DNA from: Lentisphaeria bacterium UBA4640
GTDB taxonomy: Bacteria > Verrucomicrobiota > Lentisphaeria > Victivallales > UBA1829
Direction of reading: 5' to 3'
NCBI GenBank assembly: GCA_002405835.1
Contig: DHMO01000064.1
Span: forward strand, 3,242 to 57,774
Length of the DNA: 54,533 nucleotides
Made by a program: the position numbers and the translations under genes. Each line of letters opens with the position of its first letter. Positions within the stretch are counted from its first letter, which is position 1. Below, piece after piece: positions 1 to 7,950 of this stretch. The notes under the pieces are model-generated. The model was not told the origin of the DNA and ran no database searches. It worked only from the letters and a program-made list of their open reading frames with translations.

Positions 1-5
1 AAATG

Positions 6-42
6 CAGCGCCCCGGTCAGACAAAAATCTGCCGGGGCGCTG
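6..42 (-). terminator. Probable intrinsic terminator hairpin of the alr-lipoprotein operon
   Basis: Two 11-base arms (6-16 and 32-42) pair perfectly and are extended by CAGA/TCTG around an ACAAAA-type loop, with one bulged T at 17. It lies 20 bases past the stop of the minus-strand lipoprotein gene. The U-tract that would follow on the minus strand runs off the window edge, so only its first three T residues are visible. Confidence 0.65.
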
Positions 43-62
43 TGCTTTGCTTTATTTTTCTG

Positions 63-557
63 TCATTCCATCGGAAGACGGAGCAATTTTGCCTTGATGA
101 GAATATCGTAAACAGGCTTCTCCGGACCTTCTGTCTTGCTGTAATCCAGCATATCCTCGCGGAAATGCCGGAAAGAGCTGCCGGAGGAGTCGTCCGGAGT
201 CCATGCGCCGCCGTTCTGATTTTTGAGCTGATCCGGACGCGCCTTTCCCGCGACGGTGCGCTTGATGTCCACAATCAGCACGGCGTTCGCCCCGTGATCC
301 CGGGCAAAAGAACGTAATTTTGCCTCGACCTCCGTTGCGGAATACGCCTTGCCTGCCTTCGCCGTCGCCTCGCCGAGCACATCATACGTTTTCAGCGGAA
401 TCTGATCGGCGGAAAAATAGAGTCCGACCGGCTCCGATTCGGGGAGCGGCTCCGCGGAAATGCCGTCATACTGAATGTTGACGCATGCCGGAAGCAGAGC
501 AAGCGCACAGGCGGCAAAAACGGTGTGAAAGAGATTTTTCATCCGGGAATCCTTCAT
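63..557 (-). CDS. Hypothetical lipoprotein
   Basis: A 164-residue secreted lipoprotein. The N-terminus has basic residues, a hydrophobic stretch and a lipobox ending in Leu-Leu-Pro-Ala-Cys with the modified cysteine at residue 25, so it should be anchored to a membrane facing the periplasm. The start at 557 overlaps the alr stop by four bases (ATGA), implying translational coupling. A second Met at 542 would give a more typical signal peptide (Met-Lys-Asn-Leu-Phe) and may be the true start. The mature part resembles small proteins with an alternating beta/alpha pattern that form periplasmic domains, but I do not recognise a family. A hairpin follows the stop. Function unknown; its link to alr may only be transcriptional. 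Confidence 0.75.
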   Translation of the reverse strand: MKDSRMKNLFHTVFAACALALLPACVNIQYDGISAEPLPESEPVGLYFSADQIPLKTYDVLGEATAKAGKAYSATEVEAKLRSFARDHGANAVLIVDIKRTVAGKARPDQLKNQNGGAWTPDDSSGSSFRHFREDMLDYSKTEGPEKPVYDILIKAKLLRLPME

Positions 558-1699
558 TTATCGGTGACGAACACCCGCTCCACACGGGTTCCGAATGAAC
601 AGATTACATCGTAGGAATGCGTTCCCTTGATCTGCGCCCAGTCTTCCACGGTGATCCGGTTCGGGTCTTCGCCGCCGATGCAGGTGACGATTTCTCCCGG
701 CTCAATCTCCCCTTCCTTGAAGCTGTTCAGGGAGATCGTTGTGTAATCCATGGAAAGACGTCCGAGAATCGGGCAGAGGCGTCCTTTGACAATCACATAG
801 CCGCGGTTGGAAAGGTTCAGCGGCAGTCCGTCCGCATACCCCGCCGCGATGGTTCCTACGCGGGTATCTTCAAAGAGCTTGCAGGTGCAGCCGTATCCGA
901 TGGTGTGTCCCGCTGGAAGCATCCGCACGGCGGCGAGATATGTTTTGAGCGAAAGAACCGGCTCCAGCTTCAGCGCGCGCTGTCCCTCGGTGTCGAACGA
1001 TCCATGCAGGTTGATTCCCGCACGGACATGTGTAAACGGGGGAACGGTTGCGAACGGGCAGTTGTTGATGGCGTCGCTGTTCGCAATGTGACGTTTTTCA
1101 AGATTGATTCCATGTTTTGCGAGCTTCTCGATGATGGAAAGGAAACGCGCGGTCTGCGTAAAACTGTAGCGGTCCGCGCCGTGATAGGCGATCGGGAAGT
1201 GCGTGTAAATGCCCTTGAGATCGAGATTCGGGAGCTTCACAACCTCTTTTGCGACGGCCAGGACGTCATCTTCGAGGATGCCGAGACGCCCCATTCCGGT
1301 ATCGACTTTGAGCTGAACTTCGGTGCGGACGTTCTGCCGGACGGATTCCGCGCTGATTTTCCGCGCGATATTCACATCGGTAATGCCGAGGATGATATGG
1401 TTTGCGACGGCGGGAGCGATTTCATAATCCAGCACAGCGCCGAGAATCTGAACGGGTTTTCCGAATTTGACGAGCGGCAGAGCCTCTTTCAGTTCCGCAA
1501 CGCAGAATCCCGCCGCGCCTGCGCGGTCGAGCCGTTCCGCGATTTTTTCAACGCCGAGTCCATATGCGTTCGCCTTGAGCACCGCGAGCACCTGAAGCGG
1601 TTTGACCGCCTCCTGAATGTGTTTGAAATTCCGTTCGATCGTATCGAGATTGATTTCCAGCCAGACCCTGCTCTGCGGGGTTACTTCCGAAGCGTTCAT
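554..1699 (-). CDS. alr: Alanine racemase
   Basis: PLP-dependent racemase making D-alanine for peptidoglycan in the cytoplasm. At 381 residues it has the normal length. The PLP-binding lysine is K42 in Leu-Lys-Ala-Asn-Ala-Tyr-Gly-Leu-Gly, the classic signature of the N-terminal barrel. The second catalytic residue is the tyrosine of the Ile-Gly-Tyr-Gly-Cys segment near residue 265 in the C-terminal beta domain, and Leu-Ser-Met-Asp follows as expected. The gene is first in a two-gene unit with the lipoprotein at 63-557 and has its own promoter upstream. An AGGAG-type ribosome site precedes the ATG at 1699. Assignment is secure; whether it is the only racemase cannot be judged here. Confidence 0.96.
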   Translation of the reverse strand: MNASEVTPQSRVWLEINLDTIERNFKHIQEAVKPLQVLAVLKANAYGLGVEKIAERLDRAGAAGFCVAELKEALPLVKFGKPVQILGAVLDYEIAPAVANHIILGITDVNIARKISAESVRQNVRTEVQLKVDTGMGRLGILEDDVLAVAKEVVKLPNLDLKGIYTHFPIAYHGADRYSFTQTARFLSIIEKLAKHGINLEKRHIANSDAINNCPFATVPPFTHVRAGINLHGSFDTEGQRALKLEPVLSLKTYLAAVRMLPAGHTIGYGCTCKLFEDTRVGTIAAGYADGLPLNLSNRGYVIVKGRLCPILGRLSMDYTTISLNSFKEGEIEPGEIVTCIGGEDPNRITVEDWAQIKGTHSYDVICSFGTRVERVFVTDK

Positions 1700-1740
1700 T
1701 TGAAATCCGACTCCTTGTTAAAAATTTTCTCCTGCAAGAA

Positions 1741-1768
1741 AATATACTTTTTTTCCCGGCAAATTCAA
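1741..1768 (-). promoter_or_regulatory. Sigma-70 type promoter for alr
   Basis: Read on the minus strand, TTGAAT (1763-1768) and TATATT (1741-1746) are separated by 16 bases, about 40 bases before the alr start. No operator-like symmetry was seen. Confidence 0.55.
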
Positions 1769-1796
1769 CACGGAAAGCATGGATTTCAGAAAAAAA

Positions 1797-3362
1797 TTAC
1801 ACTTCTTCGTGCTTCCACCCCGTCAGCGTCCGGTTTTCAAAATCCACATTCGCCCCGATCAGCACAATCCGCTTTCCGCAATCCCGGAAACGAACCGAAT
1901 ATTCGTTCTTCCGGATCTGCTCCAGCGCAACTTCCGGAGATTTATCAAGTTTGAATTCAACAATATAAAGCCACTCCCCGCAACCGACGACCGCATCAAT
2001 GCGTCCGCTGTTCGTCCGGCATTCCGCCTCGTTGATGATTCCCTGCAGAGACATGAACATCATGTAGAAAATCGTCTGGTAATATTTTTCATGGCGCAGC
2101 TGAATATCATACGGAATCTTTGCCATCCACGTCTTCCAGACGTTCATAAAAGCATCCACATTGCCCGACCGGATGGAGCGCGCAAGGCTCATGACGCTGA
2201 AGTTGATTTGCTCAGAAGTGTATGGAGTATATGCGTTCAACAGATATGTTTTGAACGAAAATGCAACTTCCAGGTTCGGAAAGCCGAGCTTGTACAGCCG
2301 CATTCCGAAATCTTCCTCCGAACTTTTTATCGTCAGATAACCGGTCTGCACAAGAAGAATCAGCGGATCAATCTTATCAATTTCATATGCGGAAAACGCG
2401 TCGGCCGAAACAGGGGAATCGAATACGCGTTCGAAATCAAAATCCGTTTTTTTCGCCAGTTCCATCAGGAACGAGGGTGTTCCGGTGGAGAACCAGTAGT
2501 TGTCAAATTCGCCGCTGCGCTCAAAGAAACGCGCAATGGAAACCGGGTTGTAAACACTCTCCGCATTCACTGCGAAGCAGAAGCCGTCATACCACTCCTT
2601 CAGTTTCTGTTTGAGCTGAGATTCCGGCATATTCCGTACAGTGGCGATTTCATGAATCCGGTCTTCAAAATAATTTTCGAGCTCCGCCTGTGTATAACCG
2701 AACATTGTTGCGAACCGGGAATCCATCGTAATATCCGTCAGATTGTTCAGTTTGGAAAACAGCGAAACCTGGCAGAATTTTGAAACACCCGTTACAAACA
2801 CGAAACGCAGATGCTCGCTCTCCGTTTTGATGGAAGAATAGAAATCAGCCAGCACGGTCCGGATCTCTTCTGCCTGGGGACTGGATATATTTTCCAGAAT
2901 CGGTTTATCGTACTCATCCAGCAGAATGACGGCGTGCTCTTTCTCCGCAACCTTCCGGATCAGCGATGCAAATGAAGCTGCAAGCTGGCGGCGGTCAATC
3001 CGGATTTCAACATGATTGATTTCCGCCAGATTCTTCATCAGATTTTCAAGATATCCGCGCAGATCCTCCGGAGTATGTGCATCACAGTTGCCCATATCCA
3101 GATGCAAAACCGGATATTTCTTCCAGTCATACGGTTTGCGGCTGATGGCCAGCCCCTCAAACAGCTCCCGCCGGCCCTCGAAAACGGCTTTCAAGGTGGA
3201 AACGGTCAGAGATTTTCCAAACCGGCGCGGACGCGCAAGAAAGAACATCGCACTGTACGGCTCAATCATCTTCCAGATAAATTCCGTCTTGTCCGCGTAC
3301 AGGAAATTCCCCTTCCGCAGTTTTTCGAAAGAATAAACGCTGGATGTCAGTTCAAGTCTCAT
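1797..3362 (-). CDS. AAA-ATPase-like / PD-(D/E)XK nuclease-domain protein
   Basis: A 521-residue protein of the family pairing an AAA-ATPase-like N-terminal domain with a C-terminal PD-(D/E)XK domain (DUF1703-type), abundant and often multicopy in gut anaerobes but without an established role. The P-loop is the family-typical Ala-Arg-Pro-Arg-Arg-Phe-Gly-Lys-Ser at 43-51, and Walker B is Ile-Leu-Leu-Asp-Glu at 146-150. The nuclease-like motif is D456, then Glu-Phe-Lys at 469-471. A GAGGTGAGAA ribosome site precedes the ATG. It stands alone between alr and an SGNH hydrolase, both minus-strand, with no toxin-antitoxin or restriction partner nearby. Whether it cuts DNA in vivo is unknown. Confidence 0.85.
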   Translation of the reverse strand: MRLELTSSVYSFEKLRKGNFLYADKTEFIWKMIEPYSAMFFLARPRRFGKSLTVSTLKAVFEGRRELFEGLAISRKPYDWKKYPVLHLDMGNCDAHTPEDLRGYLENLMKNLAEINHVEIRIDRRQLAASFASLIRKVAEKEHAVILLDEYDKPILENISSPQAEEIRTVLADFYSSIKTESEHLRFVFVTGVSKFCQVSLFSKLNNLTDITMDSRFATMFGYTQAELENYFEDRIHEIATVRNMPESQLKQKLKEWYDGFCFAVNAESVYNPVSIARFFERSGEFDNYWFSTGTPSFLMELAKKTDFDFERVFDSPVSADAFSAYEIDKIDPLILLVQTGYLTIKSSEEDFGMRLYKLGFPNLEVAFSFKTYLLNAYTPYTSEQINFSVMSLARSIRSGNVDAFMNVWKTWMAKIPYDIQLRHEKYYQTIFYMMFMSLQGIINEAECRTNSGRIDAVVGCGEWLYIVEFKLDKSPEVALEQIRKNEYSVRFRDCGKRIVLIGANVDFENRTLTGWKHEEV

Positions 3363-3424
3363 TTCTCACCTCGCGGATAATGTAGCACGCCGCCGGAAAG
3401 TTTTCAAGCGGCGCGCTGACGGAA

Positions 3425-4459
3425 TCAGCCGCGGGATTTCAGCAGCTTCTTCAGAACGGGCAGAATCTGCTCGACCATGCGGACATATCCCAGATCGCTC
3501 GGGTGGACGCCGTCAATCGCGGCTTCGCTGTCCGTGCCGAAAAGCGTGTTGCCTTTCAGGTACGCCATGCGGTGCTCGCCCTCTTCACAGAGCTCGCGGT
3601 AAACTTTGCGCATCGCATTCCAGCGGCGGCGGTTGTCCTCCAGCTTCTCGCGGAAAAACCAGCCGTTCGTCTTCGGAGCGTCTTCCATCAGCAGAACCGG
3701 AGTGTGGGGACGCAGCTCGCGGAGACGCTTCAGGAACGGTTTCGCATTCGTACGGATCTGGTCAAGATTCATGTTCGGCATGGCGTCGATAACGTACACC
3801 GCCGGATTCAGAGTGGCGAAAATCTCCGCAAGTTCCAGCTCCATGCGCGCAGCTCCAGAAAAACCGAAATTGTAACTCGGAATATTCAGCTTCCGCGCCA
3901 GCCACGCGGGATGACAGAGTCCGGCGTGCGACGAATAGGCGCCGTGCACAATCGACGAACCGTAATAGACCAGAGCTTCCGTTTCCGGACGCGGCGCGAC
4001 GGCCTCGAACATGGCGCCCGGCGCAATTCCGAGCTCCGCCTTCAGCAGCTGGTTGCGGCAGGGAAGATAAAGACGGTAACGGTGTCTGCCGCGGATCGGA
4101 TCCAGCGTCAGCGGGTACTCCGAATCGTTTCCGTGGCGGTGAGAGGTGGTGGCGACCCAGCGGAACTTGCCCGGACGGTCCTCCGCGTAAAGGTCGAATC
4201 CGCTGAACGAACAGTTGTTGAAATTGTGTTCCTCCAGCTGCGCTTCCGCAAATTTCCTGCGAATATAAATGACGGGGGAATCGGTGATGAACGAAATGCA
4301 CATCCCGGTCGTGGAATGAGAATTCACCCAGACGCCTTCCGCAAGCCTGCCTTTAAATTCTGCGGGGAACCTGTCGTAGACGGATTCATGCGGCATATCC
4401 TGCCATGCCTGCCCCTCTATGCCGATGGAACGGAAATCAATCCAGCGAATGTCTGCCAT
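3425..4459 (-). CDS. SGNH/GDSL-family hydrolase (esterase)
   Basis: A 344-residue two-domain esterase. Residues 1-155 form a beta-rich N-terminal domain typical of the GDSL-like family 3 group, and residues 162-340 hold the SGNH fold. Block I is Tyr-Gly-Ser-Ser-Ile-Val-His-Gly with the nucleophile at S169. The oxyanion Gly is in Phe-Ser-Gly-Ala near 202, the Asn is in Met-Pro-Asn-Met near 229, and the D316-x-x-H319 pair closes the triad. No signal peptide is visible, so it is probably cytoplasmic. Relatives deacetylate or deacylate sugars, which suits a polysaccharide degrader, but the substrate is unknown. It lies downstream of the terminator of the 66-residue gene and may have its own promoter. 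Confidence 0.88.
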   Translation of the reverse strand: MADIRWIDFRSIGIEGQAWQDMPHESVYDRFPAEFKGRLAEGVWVNSHSTTGMCISFITDSPVIYIRRKFAEAQLEEHNFNNCSFSGFDLYAEDRPGKFRWVATTSHRHGNDSEYPLTLDPIRGRHRYRLYLPCRNQLLKAELGIAPGAMFEAVAPRPETEALVYYGSSIVHGAYSSHAGLCHPAWLARKLNIPSYNFGFSGAARMELELAEIFATLNPAVYVIDAMPNMNLDQIRTNAKPFLKRLRELRPHTPVLLMEDAPKTNGWFFREKLEDNRRRWNAMRKVYRELCEEGEHRMAYLKGNTLFGTDSEAAIDGVHPSDLGYVRMVEQILPVLKKLLKSRG

Positions 4460-4475
4460 AAAAACCTCTTTTCAG

Positions 4476-4507
4476 AAAAAAAATAACCCCGTTCACTTGG
4501 AACGGGG
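4476..4507 (-). terminator. Intrinsic terminator of the 66-residue gene
   Basis: A perfect 8-base stem, CCCCGTTC (4487-4494) with GAACGGGG (4500-4507), and a 5-base loop are followed on the minus strand by TTA and eight consecutive T residues (4483-4476). It lies 18 bases past the stop of the small gene and separates it from the SGNH hydrolase. Confidence 0.92.
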
Positions 4508-4525
4508 CAAATCTCGGAACGAAAA

Positions 4526-4726
4526 TTACTTCGCAACCGGGCATTTCAGCTTGCCGTAGGCATCCTTGCTGACGAACTTCGTCAGATGGGTTCCGTCATC
4601 ATCGACGGCTTTGACGGCATAGCGTTCCTGCACGCCTTTAGCGGTCTCTCTCTTGTAGACAACCTTTTCGCATTTCTTTTCGGCGATTTCAACTTTCGTT
4701 CTCTTCTTGACGTTGTAAAACTCCAT
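4526..4726 (-). CDS. Small basic conserved-looking protein of unknown function
   Basis: A 66-residue lysine- and glutamate-rich protein beginning Met-Glu-Phe-Tyr-Asn-Val-Lys-Lys-Arg and ending Cys-Pro-Val-Ala-Lys. The frame stays open to an ATG at 4795, but the start at 4726 is preceded by AAGGGAGA at correct spacing, while the upstream Met lies inside the likely leader. The pattern suggests a compact all-beta domain with charged surface, no membrane segment and no signal peptide; two cysteines are far apart. The gene is monocistronic, with its own long leader and a strong terminator, which argues for a real, probably well-expressed gene. I do not recognise a family. A nucleic-acid-binding or translation-associated role is possible from its charge but unproven. 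Confidence 0.7.
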   Translation of the reverse strand: MEFYNVKKRTKVEIAEKKCEKVVYKRETAKGVQERYAVKAVDDDGTHLTKFVSKDAYGKLKCPVAK

Positions 4727-4760
4727 TGCCTGGTCTCCCTTGTTATGGGTTATCTGTTCA

Positions 4761-4814
4761 AGCACGAATTTGTGCTTACGGCATAACTGTATCATGAATT
4801 CAATTCAAATGCAA
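4761..4814 (-). promoter_or_regulatory. Promoter and leader hairpin of the 66-residue gene
   Basis: On the minus strand, TTGCAT (4809-4814) and TACAGT (4787-4792) lie 16 bases apart. Just downstream is an inverted repeat, AAGCAC and GTGCTT with a six-base centre (4761-4778), in the untranslated leader about 35 bases before the start. It could be an RNA hairpin or an operator. Confidence 0.4.
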
Positions 4815-4861
4815 ATGAAAAACTGAAAAAAACAGCAAAAAAATTCATTTTTTTCGCCTTT

Positions 4862-5686
4862 TCAGCACTTTTCCAGCGGATTTTCACCGAATTCAGGGTT
4901 GATTCCGAACCGTGTAAGAACAAAATCGAGCTTGACCGGGTCCTCCGGAAACATCGTGCGGAAGACACGTGTAACCTCCAGAGCGGTCCGCAAATCCGCA
5001 GCTTTCCGCGACGTCAGCCCAAGCTCCCGCGCAATCCGGTGCATGTGCGTATCCAGCGGAATCACCAGATGCGACGCCGGAATCCGCGTCCAGCCGCCGG
5101 GGTCCACCGCATCATGCCGCACCAGCCAGCGGAGCATCAGATTCAGACGCTTGCACGCACTCCCGCGCGACGGCGACGGCAGCAAAGTCGATTCCCCGCC
5201 GGGGAAACGGTGACAAAGCTCTCCGCAGAAACGTTCCGCCGCAGGAAGAACGGTCTCATCGCGGTCTGCATCGAACCCTTCGGCAAAACACGTCTCCAGC
5301 GATCCGCAACGTTCCAGGACGTCGCGGACGCCGGCAAACAAAAGCGCAAGATCCTCTCCAGTATGAAACCGGTGCTTGAATCCGCGGAAATCGCGTCGGA
5401 ACTGTGTTTCCGAACCGCTCCGGATATAATCCGCCGGCGATCCGCCCATCACACAGAAAACGGCATGCAGACTCTTCAGAATCTGCGCGACACGTCCGTA
5501 TGCGAGCGACGAAGCGGCAAGTGCGGCGATTTCGCGGTCGGCAACCGTCCGGAACGGCAGAACCAGCTCCAGCGGGTCGGGAGAAATCCAGCGGGGATCG
5601 GAGTAGACAGCATAAAGCCGCCCGAGGCGAACCCCGAGCGGCTTCCGTGCGTTGTTTCCCTGCAGATTACTGCTTGGAGAACTCAT
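4862..5686 (-). CDS. TIGR02757 family protein (DUF2400)
   Basis: A 274-residue protein resembling the TIGR02757 family, whose function is not established. Family features seen are the N-terminal Tyr-Ser-Asp-Pro-Arg-Trp-Ile-Ser-Pro-Asp-Pro-Leu segment, the Ala-Ala-Ser-Leu-Ala-Tyr-Gly-Arg-Val helix, and the C-terminal His-Leu-Val-Ile-Pro-Leu-Asp-Thr-His-Met-His block. The frame is open to 5806, but those codons lie over the rubredoxin gene. The ATG at 5686 gives normal family length and overlaps the rubredoxin 3' end by 20 bases, so translation is probably coupled. It is last in the perR-dfx-fprA-rubredoxin series. Co-transcription with oxygen-defence genes is a contextual hint only. Confidence 0.78.
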   Translation of the reverse strand: MSSPSSNLQGNNARKPLGVRLGRLYAVYSDPRWISPDPLELVLPFRTVADREIAALAASSLAYGRVAQILKSLHAVFCVMGGSPADYIRSGSETQFRRDFRGFKHRFHTGEDLALLFAGVRDVLERCGSLETCFAEGFDADRDETVLPAAERFCGELCHRFPGGESTLLPSPSRGSACKRLNLMLRWLVRHDAVDPGGWTRIPASHLVIPLDTHMHRIARELGLTSRKAADLRTALEVTRVFRTMFPEDPVKLDFVLTRFGINPEFGENPLEKC

Positions 5687-5825
5687 CCTTGCCGACTCCG
5701 CACTCCGGGCAGACCCAGCTGTCCGGAAGCTGATCGAAGGGTGTTCCGGGAGCGATTCCGTTGTCCGGATCGCCGACTTCCGGGTCATAAACATACCCGC
5801 ACACATTGCAAACGTACTTGTCCAT
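5667..5825 (-). CDS. Rubredoxin
   Basis: A 52-residue one-iron electron carrier of canonical length. The two knuckles are Cys-Asn-Val-Cys-Gly (C6, C9) and Cys-Pro-Glu-Cys-Gly (C39, C42), with the family-typical Tyr-Val-Tyr-Asp-Pro, Gly-Thr-Pro-Phe and Leu-Pro-Asp-Ser-Trp-Val segments between them. A perfect AGGAGGT ribosome site precedes the ATG at 5825. It sits 17 bases downstream of the flavodiiron protein, its usual partner: rubredoxin passes electrons to the diiron site for reduction of oxygen to water, and also to superoxide reductase. Its 3' end overlaps the following TIGR02757 gene. Confidence 0.96.
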   Translation of the reverse strand: MDKYVCNVCGYVYDPEVGDPDNGIAPGTPFDQLPDSWVCPECGVGKDEFSKQ

Positions 5826-5842
5826 AGTATTACCTCCTGGTG

Positions 5843-7048
5843 TTACTTCTTTGCCCGTTCGAGAAGCATATTTCCGATTCTGACGCCAAAGTCAAAACAT
5901 TTCTGGAAATCCTCTTCGGACGAGGCGAATTTCAGTTTGAGCGGCTCTTCCGCGAGTTCCGCGTTCATGGCTTTCAGCATCTCCGCCGCCTGCGCCGGAG
6001 CCTCTCCGCTCCAGCCGAACGAACCGAACGACGCGCCGATCAGATTCTTCGGACGCAGTCCCTTCAGATAGCACAGCACATCCGCAATGGAGGGATAGAG
6101 CGTGTTGTTGAGGGTCGGCGAACCGACGACCAGCGCACCCGCGCCCATGACGGCGGTCGCAACGTCGCTGCGGAATTTCGTGTGCATTCCGCAAACCGTC
6201 ACGCCCGCTCCGGTGGAACGGATGCCGTCGGCGATGGAACGTCCCATTCTGTCAGTTGCGCCCCACATTGTGTCGTAAACGACAACGGCGCGCGGTTCGG
6301 GCTTCTGTTCCGCAAACTCGCGGTAGAGCGCGAGCGGCTTCGCAATGTCGGCTCCGCGCCACACCGGACCGTGATCGGTCGCGATGTACTGAACGTCAAG
6401 GTTCAGCGACGGGAAAACTTCCAGCAGCTTGAGAACCTGGGGCGAATAGAGCAGAAGGATGTTCGCGTAATATTTGCGCATCTCAAGCTCAACCACATCC
6501 CACGGGTTCTCGTCGACGAACATGCGGTCGGTTGCCAGATGCATTCCGAACGCGTCCTGCGAAAAGAGCAGTTTTTCTTCCTTCAGATAGGAGAACATGC
6601 TGTCCGGCCAGTGCAGCATCTTCGTTTCGACAAACGAAAGAGTCAGTCCGCCGAGATCAATGCTGTCGCCCGTCTTGACCGGAGTCAGACGGCTGCCGAT
6701 ATGGAACTGCGCATCGAGAATGCGGACGCCCATGACGGAGGCGTAGACGACTTCGGGTTTGAGGTCGTCGATCACTTCCGGGAGCGCGCCGGAGTGGTCC
6801 GGCTCCGCATGGTTCGAAACAATGACCTTGATTTCCGATGGGTCGATCACGGACGCAATGCGGGCGTACATCTCCTTTTTGAACGGCGCCTTGACGGTGT
6901 CGATCAGCGTCGGCTTTTCGCCGAGCACGAGATATGCGTTGTAGGTTGTTCCGCGGTGCGTGTGATACCCGTGAAATTCCTTGAGGTTCCAGTCGATCGC
7001 TCCGACCCACCAGACCTTGTCGGTGATTTTTACAGCTTTGAATGACAT
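5843..7048 (-). CDS. fprA: Flavodiiron protein (FprA-type, rubredoxin:oxygen oxidoreductase)
   Basis: A 401-residue A-type flavoprotein reducing oxygen (and possibly nitric oxide) in the cytoplasm of anaerobes. Residues 1-250 form the metallo-beta-lactamase-like diiron domain with His-Ala-Glu-Pro-Asp-His (H80, E82, D84, H85) plus later ligands in Leu-His-Trp, Gln-Asp-Ala-Phe-Gly and Thr-Asp-His-Gly-Pro. The C-terminal flavodoxin domain begins with Val-Val-Val-Tyr-Asp-Thr-Met-Trp-Gly-Ala-Thr, the FMN phosphate loop. There is no fused rubredoxin, which is instead encoded by the next gene. It follows desulfoferrodoxin by 18 bases in an operon headed by a PerR-like regulator. Confidence 0.95.
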   Translation of the reverse strand: MSFKAVKITDKVWWVGAIDWNLKEFHGYHTHRGTTYNAYLVLGEKPTLIDTVKAPFKKEMYARIASVIDPSEIKVIVSNHAEPDHSGALPEVIDDLKPEVVYASVMGVRILDAQFHIGSRLTPVKTGDSIDLGGLTLSFVETKMLHWPDSMFSYLKEEKLLFSQDAFGMHLATDRMFVDENPWDVVELEMRKYYANILLLYSPQVLKLLEVFPSLNLDVQYIATDHGPVWRGADIAKPLALYREFAEQKPEPRAVVVYDTMWGATDRMGRSIADGIRSTGAGVTVCGMHTKFRSDVATAVMGAGALVVGSPTLNNTLYPSIADVLCYLKGLRPKNLIGASFGSFGWSGEAPAQAAEMLKAMNAELAEEPLKLKFASSEEDFQKCFDFGVRIGNMLLERAKK

Positions 7049-7066
7049 GTTTTCCCAGCCTGTTGT

Positions 7067-7462
7067 TTAGATTTTAACCTCCCAGAGTCCGTGAATATTG
7101 CAGTATTCGCGAACCACGACTCCGGGTTTGAGCTTCAGTTGAAAGAGCGCTTCCGGCGCGCCGCCCGGCGCGAGGTGCTGACGCTCCGTGCGGGGTCCGT
7201 CGATGATCTCAATCCACTCGATGTAATGTTCAGGAAGCATCGGGTGAAGCGTGGAGCCGACCACGACCTTCGTTTCGCCGGAAGGCTGAGCGGAAGGCAC
7301 GGGAACGTGTTTCTCCTTTGCCGTATCCGCGGTCTTCGGCTCCATGAGAGTCATCTCTTTTCCGCAGCATGTGAATGTACAGTTCTCTCCGCAGGAGCAT
7401 TCATCGAGGACTTCGACGACCGCTCCGCACCCGGCGCACTTGAGGATGGAATGTTTTTTCAT
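7067..7462 (-). CDS. dfx: Desulfoferrodoxin (two-iron superoxide reductase)
   Basis: A 131-residue enzyme reducing superoxide to peroxide without releasing oxygen. The N-terminal desulforedoxin centre is present (C9, C12, C32, C33), making this the two-iron class; an extra C22/C24/C28 group between them is unusual. The catalytic iron site ligands are visible: the His of Glu-Lys-His-Val-Pro-Val, the two His of His-Pro-Met-Leu-Pro-Glu-His-Tyr-Ile, and the C-terminal Cys-Asn-Ile-His. A 15-residue Thr/Ala/Lys linker joins the domains. It lies between the PerR-like gene and fprA; rubredoxin in the same operon is the expected electron donor. Confidence 0.95.
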   Translation of the reverse strand: MKKHSILKCAGCGAVVEVLDECSCGENCTFTCCGKEMTLMEPKTADTAKEKHVPVPSAQPSGETKVVVGSTLHPMLPEHYIEWIEIIDGPRTERQHLAPGGAPEALFQLKLKPGVVVREYCNIHGLWEVKI

Positions 7463-7522
7463 TTCTCATCTCCTTCAGTTTTGTGTTTTTATTTTTGCGG
7501 CCGGGGGGAAAGCCGCGGCGGT

Positions 7523-7918
7523 TCAGTTGTTGAGCAGTTCCCGGTAGCAGTCGACGCAGTAGCCGTCAAATTCGACTTTGACGTTGGAGATGCGTCCTGT
7601 AAGCACCTTCGTCAAGTCGCGGTTGAGGGACTCGGGATTCTCCATCTGCAGATCCTCGACCGCTCCGCATTTCCGGCAGCGCAGATGATAATGAATGGAC
7701 GTGTCGCCGTCGTAACGGTTCTGACGTCCGGCCAGTTCAATCCGCCGTATCTCCCCCGCATCGGCTAAAAGTCCCAGATTCCGGTACACGGTTGCGAGGC
7801 TGATCTTCGGCAGGCGCTGCTTGACGATGCCGTAAAGTTCGTCCGCGGTCGGATGACATTTCAGCTTCCGGAGCTCTTCCATGATCACCCGTCGCTGATT
7901 GGTGTTGCTTAATTTCAT
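7523..7918 (-). CDS. perR: Peroxide-responsive Fur-family repressor (PerR-like)
   Basis: A 131-residue Fur-family regulator with an N-terminal winged helix (to about residue 60) and a dimerisation domain. Structural zinc cysteines C81/C84 and C121/C124 are complete. The regulatory site matches PerR: H22 in His-Pro-Thr-Ala-Asp-Glu, D70, H76, H78 and D89. Aspartate rather than glutamate at the last position is the feature linked in PerR to iron-catalysed histidine oxidation by peroxide. It heads the operon of superoxide reductase, flavodiiron protein and rubredoxin, so it probably represses the whole unit including itself. Spacing to dfx is 60 bases. Confidence 0.9.
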   Translation of the reverse strand: MKLSNTNQRRVIMEELRKLKCHPTADELYGIVKQRLPKISLATVYRNLGLLADAGEIRRIELAGRQNRYDGDTSIHYHLRCRKCGAVEDLQMENPESLNRDLTKVLTGRISNVKVEFDGYCVDCYRELLNN

Positions 7919-7950
7919 CGTTCCGTTTCTCCAATAAAAAGTTTTTAGGA

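Noticed and set aside
3370..3415. GC-rich inverted repeat downstream of the SGNH hydrolase
   Set aside because: The arms are short and no U-tract follows, so it cannot be called a terminator with confidence.
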